Source: JAWKTM01 sp041399085 (lineage in GTDB: Bacteria; Planctomycetota; Planctomycetia; Pirellulales; Pirellulaceae). Taken from it: a stretch of 64,000 bases of DNA. Under the pieces are notes generated by a model. That model did no database searches and was not told the origin of the DNA. It was given only the letters and a program-made list of their open reading frames with translations. The stretch lies in the NCBI GenBank assembly GCA_041399085.1, contig JAWKTM010000006.1:1-64000 (forward strand), written 5' to 3'. Within the stretch, counting starts at the first letter, position 1; every line of letters starts with the position of its first letter. Shown here piece after piece: positions 1 to 8,294 of this stretch. A program made the translations under genes and the position numbers.

Positions 1-1845
1 CCGGTTACTTCGCAAACGGCATTTGAAATTGGCTCGATAACAAAAACGTTCACGGCGACATTGTTGGCCGACATGGTTGCGCGCGGGGAAGTTTCGCTGG
101 ATGATCCGGTGCGGCTGTATCTGCCGGCGGACGCCGACGTGCCTCGACGAGGCGATCGCGAACTCACACTTCTCGAACTAGCGACGCACACATCCGGGCT
201 TCCGCGCGACACGCACGACTTCGACCGAAGATTTGCCGCCGTTCTCGCCGACATCGAAGCCGGTCAGCTCAGTGAAGAGCATTTGGAAGCGCTCTTCACC
301 GCGGAAATCGCTCGAGATTGGCCGCGGCTACGCGACGACCTCAAGGAGATCACGCTCGACGAAATCGAACATCCGCCGCACATGTACAGCAATCTTGGCA
401 TGGGGCTACTCGGCTTCGCATTAGCCCGCCATTTGACGCTGACGGAATTCGGCGCTCGAGAAGCGCCAATCGGCTCTGGTGCCGAAACTGCGTCCGTCAA
501 TTACGAGTCAGCGATTCGTAACCGGATTCTCGCGCCGCTGGGATTGCGCGACATATTCCAGGCCATAACACCATCTCGCGAATCGAGCATCGCGACCGGC
601 ACGGCCTACGACGGAGAGACGACGACCCCGCCGATGTTGTTCGACACCCTGGCCGGAGCCGGAGCGCTGCGAGCTACCGGGCTCGACATGCTGCGATATC
701 TCGACGCGCAAACTGGTCGATTCCCTTCGCCGCTGAACGCCGCCATTGCCGCAACGCACGAACCACGTGACCAAATCGAAGCCGATCCCGTCCCAACATC
801 GATTGGGTTGGGGTGGTTCACCGCGGAGACTCCCGCGGGCACGATCGTCGGTCACAACGGAGCGACATTCGGCTTTCAGTCGGAAATCCGCTTCAACGCG
901 ACAACGGGTGTTGGGTTCGTCGTGCTGATGAATTCGACGAGCGAAGCGATCGCCCCCGCAGTCGCAACGCTGCTGGATAATCTCCAAACATCCTTGTTAT
1001 TGACCGACCAGCCGAACGCCCCAGCGGCTCCGCCATCGGCAACCGTATCGTGGGAGTCGGCCAAGGGCATCGTGCTAATCACAGGCACGGCAAACGCGGA
1101 CACGGTCTCTGTCGAACAGCGTGACGGCGCCGACACGATTACCGTTACGACTCATATCGAAATGGACGGCGGCGACCAATTGGCGATTGACCATGTCTTT
1201 GCTTCATCTGCCGTTCGCGAAATTCAAGCCGAACTAGGCGAAGGCGACGACCAATTGAATATTCGCACGCGGTCCCTTTCGCGAGGTGCATCAATTCGCA
1301 TTACTGGCCGCCTTGGTGCGGGAAACGACTCCGCGCGGTTGGAACTCGAAAATCCGATCAGTTCGCGAGCGTCAGTCGTCGCGAGCCTGTTCGGCGAGTT
1401 GGGCGATGACGATCTCCAAGCATTCTCCGTAGGAAACTCCGCGAGAACCACATCGGTGCTGCTGCAAATGGATGGCGGCGACGGCGACGACTTCTTGCGA
1501 CATGTGGTGACAGGACGCTTGGAGGGCAATATGTGGAGCCAGCTTGTTGGCGGCGGCGGAGACGACCAAATCTACTTCGACGCCTCAAACAGGCTTGGCA
1601 ATGGACACCTCTTGCCATGGATCAATGGCCAAGCTGGTGACGATCAACTAGCGATGCTGCTGCCGTGGTCGCGTCGAGCGTTCGGCGGCGTGCTCGATGG
1701 CGGAACCGGCCACGATTCGGCCTACTCCCAGGGCCCCGTGCGACGCATGCGAGCGGAAGAAGATGCGCTCGCCCCCACATTCTCGGACGACTACACACAC
1801 ACTATCGACTCGCTCTTTGAATCGGAACACAGTCTACTCATTTAA
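1..1845 (+). CDS. Class-C beta-lactamase-fold serine hydrolase with C-terminal GDD repeats (5' partial)
   Basis: The frame is open from the first base, so the N-terminus lies outside the window. All three motifs of the class-C beta-lactamase/DD-peptidase family are visible: S-I-T-K with the nucleophilic serine at nt 34-36 and lysine at 43-45, Y-S-N at nt 385-393, and H-N-G at nt 853-861. The first internal start codon (TTG at 61) comes after the catalytic serine, so a gene model starting there would lose the active site. After about residue 330 the hydrolase domain gives way to about 280 residues rich in G-E-G-D-D, G-A-G-N-D and G-G-D-G-D-D turns, resembling degenerate RTX calcium-binding beta-roll repeats. 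This suggests an extracellular or surface enzyme hydrolysing a peptide, ester or lactam bond. The substrate cannot be inferred. Confidence 0.88.
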   Translation, partial: PVTSQTAFEIGSITKTFTATLLADMVARGEVSLDDPVRLYLPADADVPRRGDRELTLLELATHTSGLPRDTHDFDRRFAAVLADIEAGQLSEEHLEALFTAEIARDWPRLRDDLKEITLDEIEHPPHMYSNLGMGLLGFALARHLTLTEFGAREAPIGSGAETASVNYESAIRNRILAPLGLRDIFQAITPSRESSIATGTAYDGETTTPPMLFDTLAGAGALRATGLDMLRYLDAQTGRFPSPLNAAIAATHEPRDQIEADPVPTSIGLGWFTAETPAGTIVGHNGATFGFQSEIRFNATTGVGFVVLMNSTSEAIAPAVATLLDNLQTSLLLTDQPNAPAAPPSATVSWESAKGIVLITGTANADTVSVEQRDGADTITVTTHIEMDGGDQLAIDHVFASSAVREIQAELGEGDDQLNIRTRSLSRGASIRITGRLGAGNDSARLELENPISSRASVVASLFGELGDDDLQAFSVGNSARTTSVLLQMDGGDGDDFLRHVVTGRLEGNMWSQLVGGGGDDQIYFDASNRLGNGHLLPWINGQAGDDQLAMLLPWSRRAFGGVLDGGTGHDSAYSQGPVRRMRAEEDALAPTFSDDYTHTIDSLFESEHSLLI

Positions 1846-1875
1846 CACAATTGCCTGAAAACAAGGAGGCTGTTC

Positions 1876-2832
1876 ATGTCATATAACAGTGCGATCATGA
1901 CCATGTTATTGTTGCTCTCGACCGCGGCCGGATGCGCGATCTCGCCGCATGGAAACACCGTCGGTACGGAATTAGTTCCGCTGACGCGCACCAGTTCGCC
2001 AAAATCGGGGATTCCGATCGTCCCCGTCAGCAACTCGACCGCTGATCCGTTCGTTATGACGGAGCGCGGCGGCCCGATGCTGGACGTGGAATACGGCCGA
2101 CGACGTCCCGTAATTGACGGCATCGGCACCGTGCTGGGAGTTCCCCGGAAATTGTTGCTGTGGGATCGTCGCGCTGACAATCATCGCGTATCGGACGAGA
2201 CGGTCGACAACGTGGCGAACTATCTGGGCGAGCGAAATCTGGCCGACGTCAAGGTGCGCGTTAATCAATACGCGCCGATCGGCGAATGGCGCCGACTGGT
2301 CGCGAACAAACAAGTCGGAGCGGGATGGCGGTATACGCTCGGCACGTTAAAGCATCTGGAATATACGCTACTGCCCGGTCGCATTTGGGGAGGCGATGAG
2401 TACAACCCTTATACCAATTCCCTCTATCTGTATTCGGATGCCGCGCCGTTGGCGCTCGCGGAAGCCGCCTACGCCAAAGATATCCACGAACGTCACCATC
2501 CTGGTACGTATGCCGCCGCGCAGGAATTGCCCATAGTCAGCTTGTGGCACGAGTCGTTGGCGACTGACGAAACGATGAGCTATGTCACCGAGCGCAGCAC
2601 CGCAAAAGACATCGCCGAAACGCGTCGCTTGCTCTACGCCCGTTACGGAATGAAAGCCGGCGGCGACATCGGCGGCGTCGGTCCAAGTAACGGGCTGAGT
2701 ATTGGCAGTTTCGCCGAAGTTATCGGCGCGGTCAGCGGCCACGCAATCGCGGGAATCGAAAACCATCGCGAATTGCAACAACGCGATCAAACCTCGGAGA
2801 CCGCTCCGATCATCATGCGTGGCAATCATTAA
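1876..2832 (+). CDS. Putative lipoprotein of unknown function
   Basis: A 318-residue protein with a strong Shine-Dalgarno (AAGGAGG at 1863-1869, six bases before the ATG). The N-terminus has a short hydrophobic stretch followed by a lipobox-like A-A-G-C, so it is probably a lipoprotein with the mature cysteine near residue 20. The central and C-terminal parts hold an H-E-R-H-H cluster followed by W-H-E and D-E-T. The histidines and acids could bind metal, but no known metalloprotease signature is complete. It follows the beta-lactamase-fold gene by 30 bases on the same strand, so co-transcription is likely. I do not recognise the family. Confidence 0.7.
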   Translation: MSYNSAIMTMLLLLSTAAGCAISPHGNTVGTELVPLTRTSSPKSGIPIVPVSNSTADPFVMTERGGPMLDVEYGRRRPVIDGIGTVLGVPRKLLLWDRRADNHRVSDETVDNVANYLGERNLADVKVRVNQYAPIGEWRRLVANKQVGAGWRYTLGTLKHLEYTLLPGRIWGGDEYNPYTNSLYLYSDAAPLALAEAAYAKDIHERHHPGTYAAAQELPIVSLWHESLATDETMSYVTERSTAKDIAETRRLLYARYGMKAGGDIGGVGPSNGLSIGSFAEVIGAVSGHAIAGIENHRELQQRDQTSETAPIIMRGNH

Positions 2833-2866
2833 ACGAATCAATGCATCCCGAGCATCATCCCTTTCC

Positions 2867-4073
2867 CTACAGTGGCGTCACGCGCAGCTTGGTGTCTGTC
2901 GCTTGGGCTTGGAGGCCGACGGGTTTGCAGATGGCGGTGAGGAGATCTTCGAGGGAGACGTTGTCGACTGCGAAGTTGACCATTTCGTTGACTTGATTGG
3001 CGGCGGAGGGGCGATTTCTAGTTGCAGGCCGAGTTTGGCCGCGACGGCTTGCAAGACGGCGCGGGCGGATTGGTTACGGACGGTCAGCGTGAAGCGGGAA
3101 ATGGTAGGGCCGGCTACGAGGCGCGGACGGTTTCGCCGCGGAGGAGTCGTTCGACGTGTTCGTGCGTTTCCCACGGGCCGTCCACTTCGAGCCGACTGCC
3201 TTGCATCGCAAACTTGGTGTCGGGAAACATTTCGCGCAGCCGCGTCAGCGACCTGGCGGGATCGGCCGTCCAGGCGTAGCCGCGTCGAATCGAAACTTCG
3301 TCGCGGAATCGCCAGCGGTCGCACCGCGCCGTCGGCGGAGATCTCGAATGTCACGCCGAAGCCGGCGAGTATCAGCGTAAGTTGTTCGATGGCGTTCAGC
3401 GGCGGAAGGTCGGTCGCTGGCCAGAGGTCGTGCGGCACGCGATCTAGGTGCTCGATACGAAGCCCGGCGCTGTCTGCGGCTTGCTTGAGCAGCTCGCGCG
3501 GCTCGGCCAAGATCGGCCAACGGATTGGTTCACGGTGGAGCCAGCGACGTTGCACGGCGGCCGGCAAGCGGCGAACTTGTTCTTCGCGAAGTTGCACGAG
3601 CGTCGCCAGCTTCTTCGCGGTGGCTGGCGGGCCGATGTAAATGACCGGCCCGACTTGTCCGACCGCAAGTTCTCTTGGGCCGTCAGCGCCGTAAGCAACT
3701 GAGCAAGCGACAAATTCTGGCTCGAAAAATTCACGTGACGGTCGGGATCGACGCGGCGGTCGAGGAATACGGCGACTTGCTGGCGAATTGCCAAGTTCAT
3801 CAACCCATCGCGCAGCGGCTTCTCGCGCCACACGACATCGGCCGGCAACTGCAACTGTTGTCTCAGCTTGCCGTCGACCTTCCAATCCACGCGTTCGGCT
3901 TTTGTTTCGGCGGGAGCGTCGGGCGGATTCTGGGCTGTCAGCCGACTTGGCTCGAGCGTCGCGGCTCCCAACAACGCAACCAACAACGCCGCTGAATTCG
4001 CCACGCGGCGGAACTTGAGCGCAGTCGTCGCGCGAAACTTGAACCAAAATCGACAACAATTCTTCGCTAGCAT
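2867..4073 (-). pseudogene. STN-domain (secretin/TonB short N-terminal-like) exported protein, multiply frameshifted
   Basis: Reading the minus strand from the ATG at 4073 gives a signal peptide (hydrophobic A-A-L-L-V-A-L-L-G-A), then a domain with V-A-V-F-L-D-R-R-V-D-P-D and L-S-L-A-Q-L-L-T-A-L. The reading frame then changes near 3668 (to G-P-V-I-Y-I-G-P-P), 3310 (to R-G-Y-A-W-T-A-D-P), 3115 (to F-T-L-T-V-R-N-Q) and 3008 (to N-E-M-V-N-F-A-V-D-N-V-S-L-E-D-L), ending at a TAG at 2867-2869. The repeated pattern of a short beta strand, 'V-S-L-E-D-L-L-T-A-I' and a further beta strand is typical of STN/DUF4974-like domains that precede secretins or FecR-type receptors. A whole protein would be about 400 residues. 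Either the gene is decayed or the assembly has at least four indels here. The open frames on the plus strand across this region look like shadows. Confidence 0.6.
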
Positions 4074-4282
4074 CCCGCGCACGTTCTCCAAACGACCATA
4101 GCCTCTGCCCAACTGCTAATTCTTACCAAACATTGGGCTGGGTCCTAGAGGAAAGTTGCCGGGCCGCAGCATTCGCTCGTTGTTCCGCTTTCGTGGCCCA
4201 AGTAGACTCGAATGAAGTGAATGACCGCCCGATGTGTTCCCCACCCTTGTAATGCCTCGACAGTGAACCGGGAGCCGCGCAC

Positions 4283-4945
4283 GTGAGCGACGAGATAGTC
4301 CGTTTGCCCGCCTTATGTTACGCCTACCAACGATTCCTCGCGGAGGAAGACACGGCTGGTTTCGTTGCCACCGTGGGCCAGCAATACACGATCGGCACGC
4401 TGGAACGGTTGGCTGAAGCCGGCGGTCGCATGACCCGTCGCTCGGCCGTGCTGGCTCTGACGTTTCTGGGCGATTACGCCTCGAACGCCGTGATGGGCCG
4501 CCGCATGTCCGACAGTGATCGCGGTGTCCGCGTGTTGGCCGAGAACGGCATCCGCGAACTGTGGATGCGTGACGGCAGCATCGAAGATCGGCAGCGTCTG
4601 TCGGCCGTGATCCGGGCGAACCGCGCCGATCGGTTTCGCCACGTGATTCGCGAAACGACGCGGCTGTTGGATGTTTCGCCGACGTTCGCCGAGGCGTTGA
4701 ATCAGCGAGCGATCGCGCGGTTTCATCTGAAGCACTATCGTCGATCGGCCGAGGACTGCCGCCAAGTGCTGGAGATGAACCCTTATCATTTTGCGGCCGC
4801 GGTTGGGATGGCGAATTGTTATCTGGAACTGAATAATGCGGTCGCGGCGCTGGACAGCTTTCGGCGCGCCTTGCAAGTGAACCCCGGACTTGAAGCGGTT
4901 CGCACGCAAGTTCATTTTCTGGAACGGGCGCTGGAAGAGAAGTAG
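4283..4945 (+). CDS. HEAT-like/TPR repeat protein
   Basis: A 220-residue soluble protein starting at GTG 4283, with GGGAG about ten bases upstream. The first half is alpha-helical with a HEAT-like pattern (R-S-A-V-L-A-L-T-F-L-G-D-Y). The second half has two to three tetratricopeptide units with the expected A-x-x-N/D pattern (A-E-A-L-N-Q-R-A-I-A-R-F, then Y-H-F-A-A-A-V-G-M-A-N-C-Y-L-E-L). It has no signal peptide or membrane segment, so it is probably a cytoplasmic scaffold. It lies about 40 bases upstream of glpK on the same strand and may be co-transcribed. No specific partner can be inferred. Confidence 0.8.
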   Translation: MSDEIVRLPALCYAYQRFLAEEDTAGFVATVGQQYTIGTLERLAEAGGRMTRRSAVLALTFLGDYASNAVMGRRMSDSDRGVRVLAENGIRELWMRDGSIEDRQRLSAVIRANRADRFRHVIRETTRLLDVSPTFAEALNQRAIARFHLKHYRRSAEDCRQVLEMNPYHFAAAVGMANCYLELNNAVAALDSFRRALQVNPGLEAVRTQVHFLERALEEK

Positions 4946-4985
4946 TTCGCGCGGCGCTCGTTCGCTTTAGGCGGGAGCCGTGTCG

Positions 4986-6479
4986 ATGAGCCAATTCATT
5001 CTGGCGTTGGACCAGGGAACCACATCCAGCCGCGCGATTCTGTTCGCGCACGACGGCAGCTCGGTCGCTTCAGCGCAGCAGGAATTCGAGCAAATCTTGC
5101 CTCGGCCTGGCCACGTCGAACACGATCCGGAAGCGATCTGGCAAACGCAGCTTGACACCGCGCGGCAAGCGATCGACCGTGCTGGAATCTCGCCGGAGCA
5201 GATCGCGGCCATCGGCGTGACGAATCAGCGCGAGACGACGCTGTTGTGGGAACGCGAGTCTGGCCGGCCGATTGGCAACGCCGTGGTGTGGCAAAGCCGG
5301 GCGAGCGCGCCGGTTTGCCAGCGGCTGTTGGACGACGGACTGAACGACACGTTTCGCGCGAAGACCGGGCTGCTGATCGACCCGTACTTTTCCGGCACGA
5401 AAGTGAAGATGTTGTTGGACGCGACGCCCGGCTTGCGACAACGAGCCGAGCGGGGCGAAGTGCTGTTTGGCACCGTCGATAGCTTTCTCACTTGGCGGCT
5501 TACCGGCGGCCGACAGCACGTGACCGACTATAGCAACGCCAGCCGCACGTTGATGTACAACATCCATACGCTGGATTGGGACGACGAGCTGCTGAGGTTG
5601 TTGGACGTGCCTCGCGCGATGTTGCCGCGCGTGCTCGATTCCAGCGGCATGTTTGGCGAGACCGATCCGCAGTGGTTCGGACGCGGCATTCCGATCACCG
5701 GAATTGCGGGCGATCAACAGGCGGCCACGTTTGGCCAAGCGTGCTTCGACCAAGGCGACGCGAAGAACACGTATGGCACCGGCTGCTTTTTGTTGATGAA
5801 TACGGGTGAAGTGCCGGTTCCATCGCAAAACAATCTGGTGACGACGATCGGCTGGGGATTGAACGGACGCGTCACCTACTGCTTGGAAGGCTCGGTATTC
5901 GTGGCCGGCGCGGTTGTGCAGTGGCTGCGCGACGGGCTGGGTGTGATTCGCGAGTCGGCCGAAGTCGAACGATTGGCGGCACAAGTCACGGATAGCGACG
6001 GCGTCTATATCGTGCCGGCGTTCGTGGGATTAGGAGCTCCGCATTGGGATCCGTACGCTCGCGGAGCAATCTTCGGATTGACGCGTGGCACGACGGCGGC
6101 TCATCTGGCCCGAGCGGCGGTCGAGTCGATGGCGTTTCAATCTCGCGATCTGTTGGAAGCGATGCAGAAGGACGCCGGCGTGCCGCTAGCGGTTTTGAAG
6201 GTGGACGGCGGCGCGACGGTGAACAACGAACTGCTTCAATTTCAGGCGGACATTGTGAATGCACCGGTCGAGCGGCCGCAAGTGTCCGAGACGACGGCGC
6301 TGGGCGCTGCGTACTTGGCCGGTTTGGCCGTCGGCTATTGGAACGACACGGAGGAAGTCGCACGGAATTGGCGGTTGGATCGCCGATTCGAACCGGCGAT
6401 GGAGGAAGCCGAGCGCGAGTCGAGATATACTCGTTGGCGTAAGGCGGTCGAACGTTCGCTGCATTGGGAGGAACGCTGA
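4986..6479 (+). CDS. glpK: Glycerol kinase
   Basis: ATP-dependent phosphorylation of glycerol to sn-glycerol 3-phosphate in the cytoplasm. The FGGY-family N-terminal phosphate-binding motif D-Q-G-T-T-S-S-R-A is at residues 9-17, followed by T-N-Q-R-E-T-T and W-Q-S-R-A. G-I-A-G-D-Q-Q-A-A and Y-G-T-G-C-F lie in the middle, and the C-terminal adenosine site contains D-G-G-A-T-V-N-N. The length (about 497 residues) matches the family. ATG 4986 is preferred over GTG 4980 because GGGAG at 4973-4977 is eight bases from the ATG. The stop codon overlaps the next start (TGATG), suggesting translational coupling to the small membrane protein. No glpF or glpD is seen nearby. Confidence 0.96.
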   Translation: MSQFILALDQGTTSSRAILFAHDGSSVASAQQEFEQILPRPGHVEHDPEAIWQTQLDTARQAIDRAGISPEQIAAIGVTNQRETTLLWERESGRPIGNAVVWQSRASAPVCQRLLDDGLNDTFRAKTGLLIDPYFSGTKVKMLLDATPGLRQRAERGEVLFGTVDSFLTWRLTGGRQHVTDYSNASRTLMYNIHTLDWDDELLRLLDVPRAMLPRVLDSSGMFGETDPQWFGRGIPITGIAGDQQAATFGQACFDQGDAKNTYGTGCFLLMNTGEVPVPSQNNLVTTIGWGLNGRVTYCLEGSVFVAGAVVQWLRDGLGVIRESAEVERLAAQVTDSDGVYIVPAFVGLGAPHWDPYARGAIFGLTRGTTAAHLARAAVESMAFQSRDLLEAMQKDAGVPLAVLKVDGGATVNNELLQFQADIVNAPVERPQVSETTALGAAYLAGLAVGYWNDTEEVARNWRLDRRFEPAMEEAERESRYTRWRKAVERSLHWEER

Positions 6480-6781
6480 TGATCTCGCAGGACTACTTTG
6501 TCGGCGCGGTGTCCGTGCTGTTAGGCGGCTTCGCGTTGACGGGAGCCGTGCTGAATCTGGATTGGTATTTTCGGCTGAAGAAAGCCCAGCGAATCGAAGC
6601 TTGGGCGGGCCGGCGCGGCGCTCGCGCTTTCTATGCCGCGTTGGGGCTGAGTCTAATTGCACTCGGCATCGCCATCGCCTGTGGGATCGCTCCGAACAAG
6701 TCGGTCGGCCGTCGCTTGAAACACAATGCCCCGGCCGATCCTCATGTCCCGGTCGATCCAGGCTTGATCTTTGGCTGCTAG
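6479..6781 (+). CDS. Small two-helix membrane protein
   Basis: The 100-residue product starts at the ATG that overlaps the glpK stop codon (6477-6481), with a GGGAGG ribosome-binding site inside the glpK end. Two hydrophobic segments are visible, at about residues 7-27 and 50-72, with a basic loop (R-L-K-K-A-Q-R) between them. The C-terminal tail is proline-rich. The tight coupling suggests co-expression with glycerol kinase, but I do not recognise the family and no role can be assigned. Confidence 0.72.
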   Translation: MISQDYFVGAVSVLLGGFALTGAVLNLDWYFRLKKAQRIEAWAGRRGARAFYAALGLSLIALGIAIACGIAPNKSVGRRLKHNAPADPHVPVDPGLIFGC

Positions 6782-6820
6782 TCGATCGAACTCCGCCGCT
6801 ACCGATTCGCACTCTCAAAC

Positions 6821-8185
6821 ATGACCCGCGCTATTTTTGCATTGCTGGGCTTCGTCGTCGCGGCGGGCGCCGTTTACGGCGCGTGGTCGGTCATGAGCCA
6901 GTCGCATCCGGTGGAGGCGGCCGTCGTGCGGCGCGAATCGATTCGACAATACGTCGACGAACAGGCGATGACGCGATTGCCCGAGACGTTCGACGTGCGC
7001 ATGCCATACGCGGGCCGAGTCGAGCGGGTCGAGCGGCAGGTCGGCGAAACGGTTCAACAGGGCGATGTGCTGGCTCGCATCGTTTCCGAGGATTTGCAAA
7101 ACGATCTGGCCGAAGCCCAGGCAGTTGTGGATCGGTTGCAAGCGACGTTGGCCGAGAAGCAAAGTGTGACGGTCGAAACGACGGCCAAGCGGCAAGCGGC
7201 GAACTTCGTCGAAGCGACGGCGCACACGGTCGAGTCGCTGAAGGCGCAGCTCGAATCGGCTCGACGTCAACTGGAATACGCCGAGAGCTTTCTCTCCGAC
7301 ATGCGCCGTTTGGCCGCCACCGGCGCTGAGACGGAAGACGCGCTCGAGCGGGCCGAGGTCGAGTATGTGCGTAGCCGATCGGATGTCGCGCAAACGACGC
7401 AGAACTTGGAAGGCTCGGAAGCGATGTTGGCCGGCATGACGCTGCTGCCGCAATTGATTCAGGATTACATCGATCGCAAGTCGCTCGAAGCTCGCTCGGT
7501 GAACGAACAGTTGGCGGAAGCTCGGGCACGGCTGCGGCAAGTGGAACTGCGAGTCGAGCGTGGCGTGATGACCAGTCCGATCGATGGCGTGATTCTGGAA
7601 CGGCCCGTTTACAGCGAACAGTTCTTGGACGCCGGCACGCTGTTGATGGAAATCGGCGACTTGTCCGACGTGGAAGTCGAAGCCGATTTGCTCAGCCAGG
7701 AGGTCGTCGCCGTGCACTCGGATGATCCGGTCGAGATTTACGGTTCGACCGTGGGCGGCGAATTGGGCCACGGGCTGGAGGGCTTCGTTCAGCGAATTTA
7801 TCCGCAGGCTTTCACGAAGGTGAGTTCGTTGGGCGTCGAACAGCAACGCGTGAAGACGATCGTGCGGTTTAAGCCCGCGGCACAAGCGCGCGCGGTCGAG
7901 TTGCATTTGGGTGTCGATTATCGTGTTCGCGTGCGCATCTTCACGGACGAAAAGAGCGGCGCACTGGTCGTGCCTCGGTCGTCGCTGTTTCAGTCGCCGG
8001 ATGGCGATTGGCAAGTGTTCGTGATCGAAGACGGCCGGGCGACGGTACAAGGCGTCGAGGTCGGAATCTTGAACGACCAAGCGGCGGAGATCACCGCCGG
8101 ATTGACGGAAGGCCAGTCGGTGATCGTGGCGCCGGAAAGCGAGCTGCGAGCCGGCATGCGGGTGCGGGCGTCGAACGGCGGCTAA
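6821..8185 (+). CDS. HlyD/AcrA-type periplasmic adaptor (membrane fusion protein)
   Basis: A 454-residue periplasmic adaptor of the type that links an inner-membrane transporter to an outer-membrane channel. An N-terminal membrane anchor or signal is at about residues 4-22. The first half of a barrel-sandwich hybrid domain (P-Y-A-G-R-V-E-R-V, then G-D-V-L-A-R-I-V) follows. A long coiled-coil hairpin runs over residues 85-235, and the second lipoyl half has S-P-I-D-G-V-I-L and A-G-T-L-L-M-E-I-G-D. The C-terminus has beta-barrel and membrane-proximal segments. No MacB, RND or ABC transporter gene lies next to it, so its partner must be encoded elsewhere. It starts 39 bases after the small membrane protein and is probably in the same transcription unit. 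Confidence 0.88.
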   Translation: MTRAIFALLGFVVAAGAVYGAWSVMSQSHPVEAAVVRRESIRQYVDEQAMTRLPETFDVRMPYAGRVERVERQVGETVQQGDVLARIVSEDLQNDLAEAQAVVDRLQATLAEKQSVTVETTAKRQAANFVEATAHTVESLKAQLESARRQLEYAESFLSDMRRLAATGAETEDALERAEVEYVRSRSDVAQTTQNLEGSEAMLAGMTLLPQLIQDYIDRKSLEARSVNEQLAEARARLRQVELRVERGVMTSPIDGVILERPVYSEQFLDAGTLLMEIGDLSDVEVEADLLSQEVVAVHSDDPVEIYGSTVGGELGHGLEGFVQRIYPQAFTKVSSLGVEQQRVKTIVRFKPAAQARAVELHLGVDYRVRVRIFTDEKSGALVVPRSSLFQSPDGDWQVFVIEDGRATVQGVEVGILNDQAAEITAGLTEGQSVIVAPESELRAGMRVRASNGG

Positions 8186-8294
8186 TCACGATCGGTCCGA
8201 GACATCGGCGTGCTGTTGGAGTACCCTGCTTATTAGGCCGCCGTGCCGTCTTTCCCGCTCTCCGTCCCGCCTTAGCACAAGCACCCCGATTGCC

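Noticed and set aside
2702..3640. Plus-strand ORF of 312 residues opposite the STN remnant
   Set aside because: The minus strand carries recognisable STN segments; this ORF has no domain.
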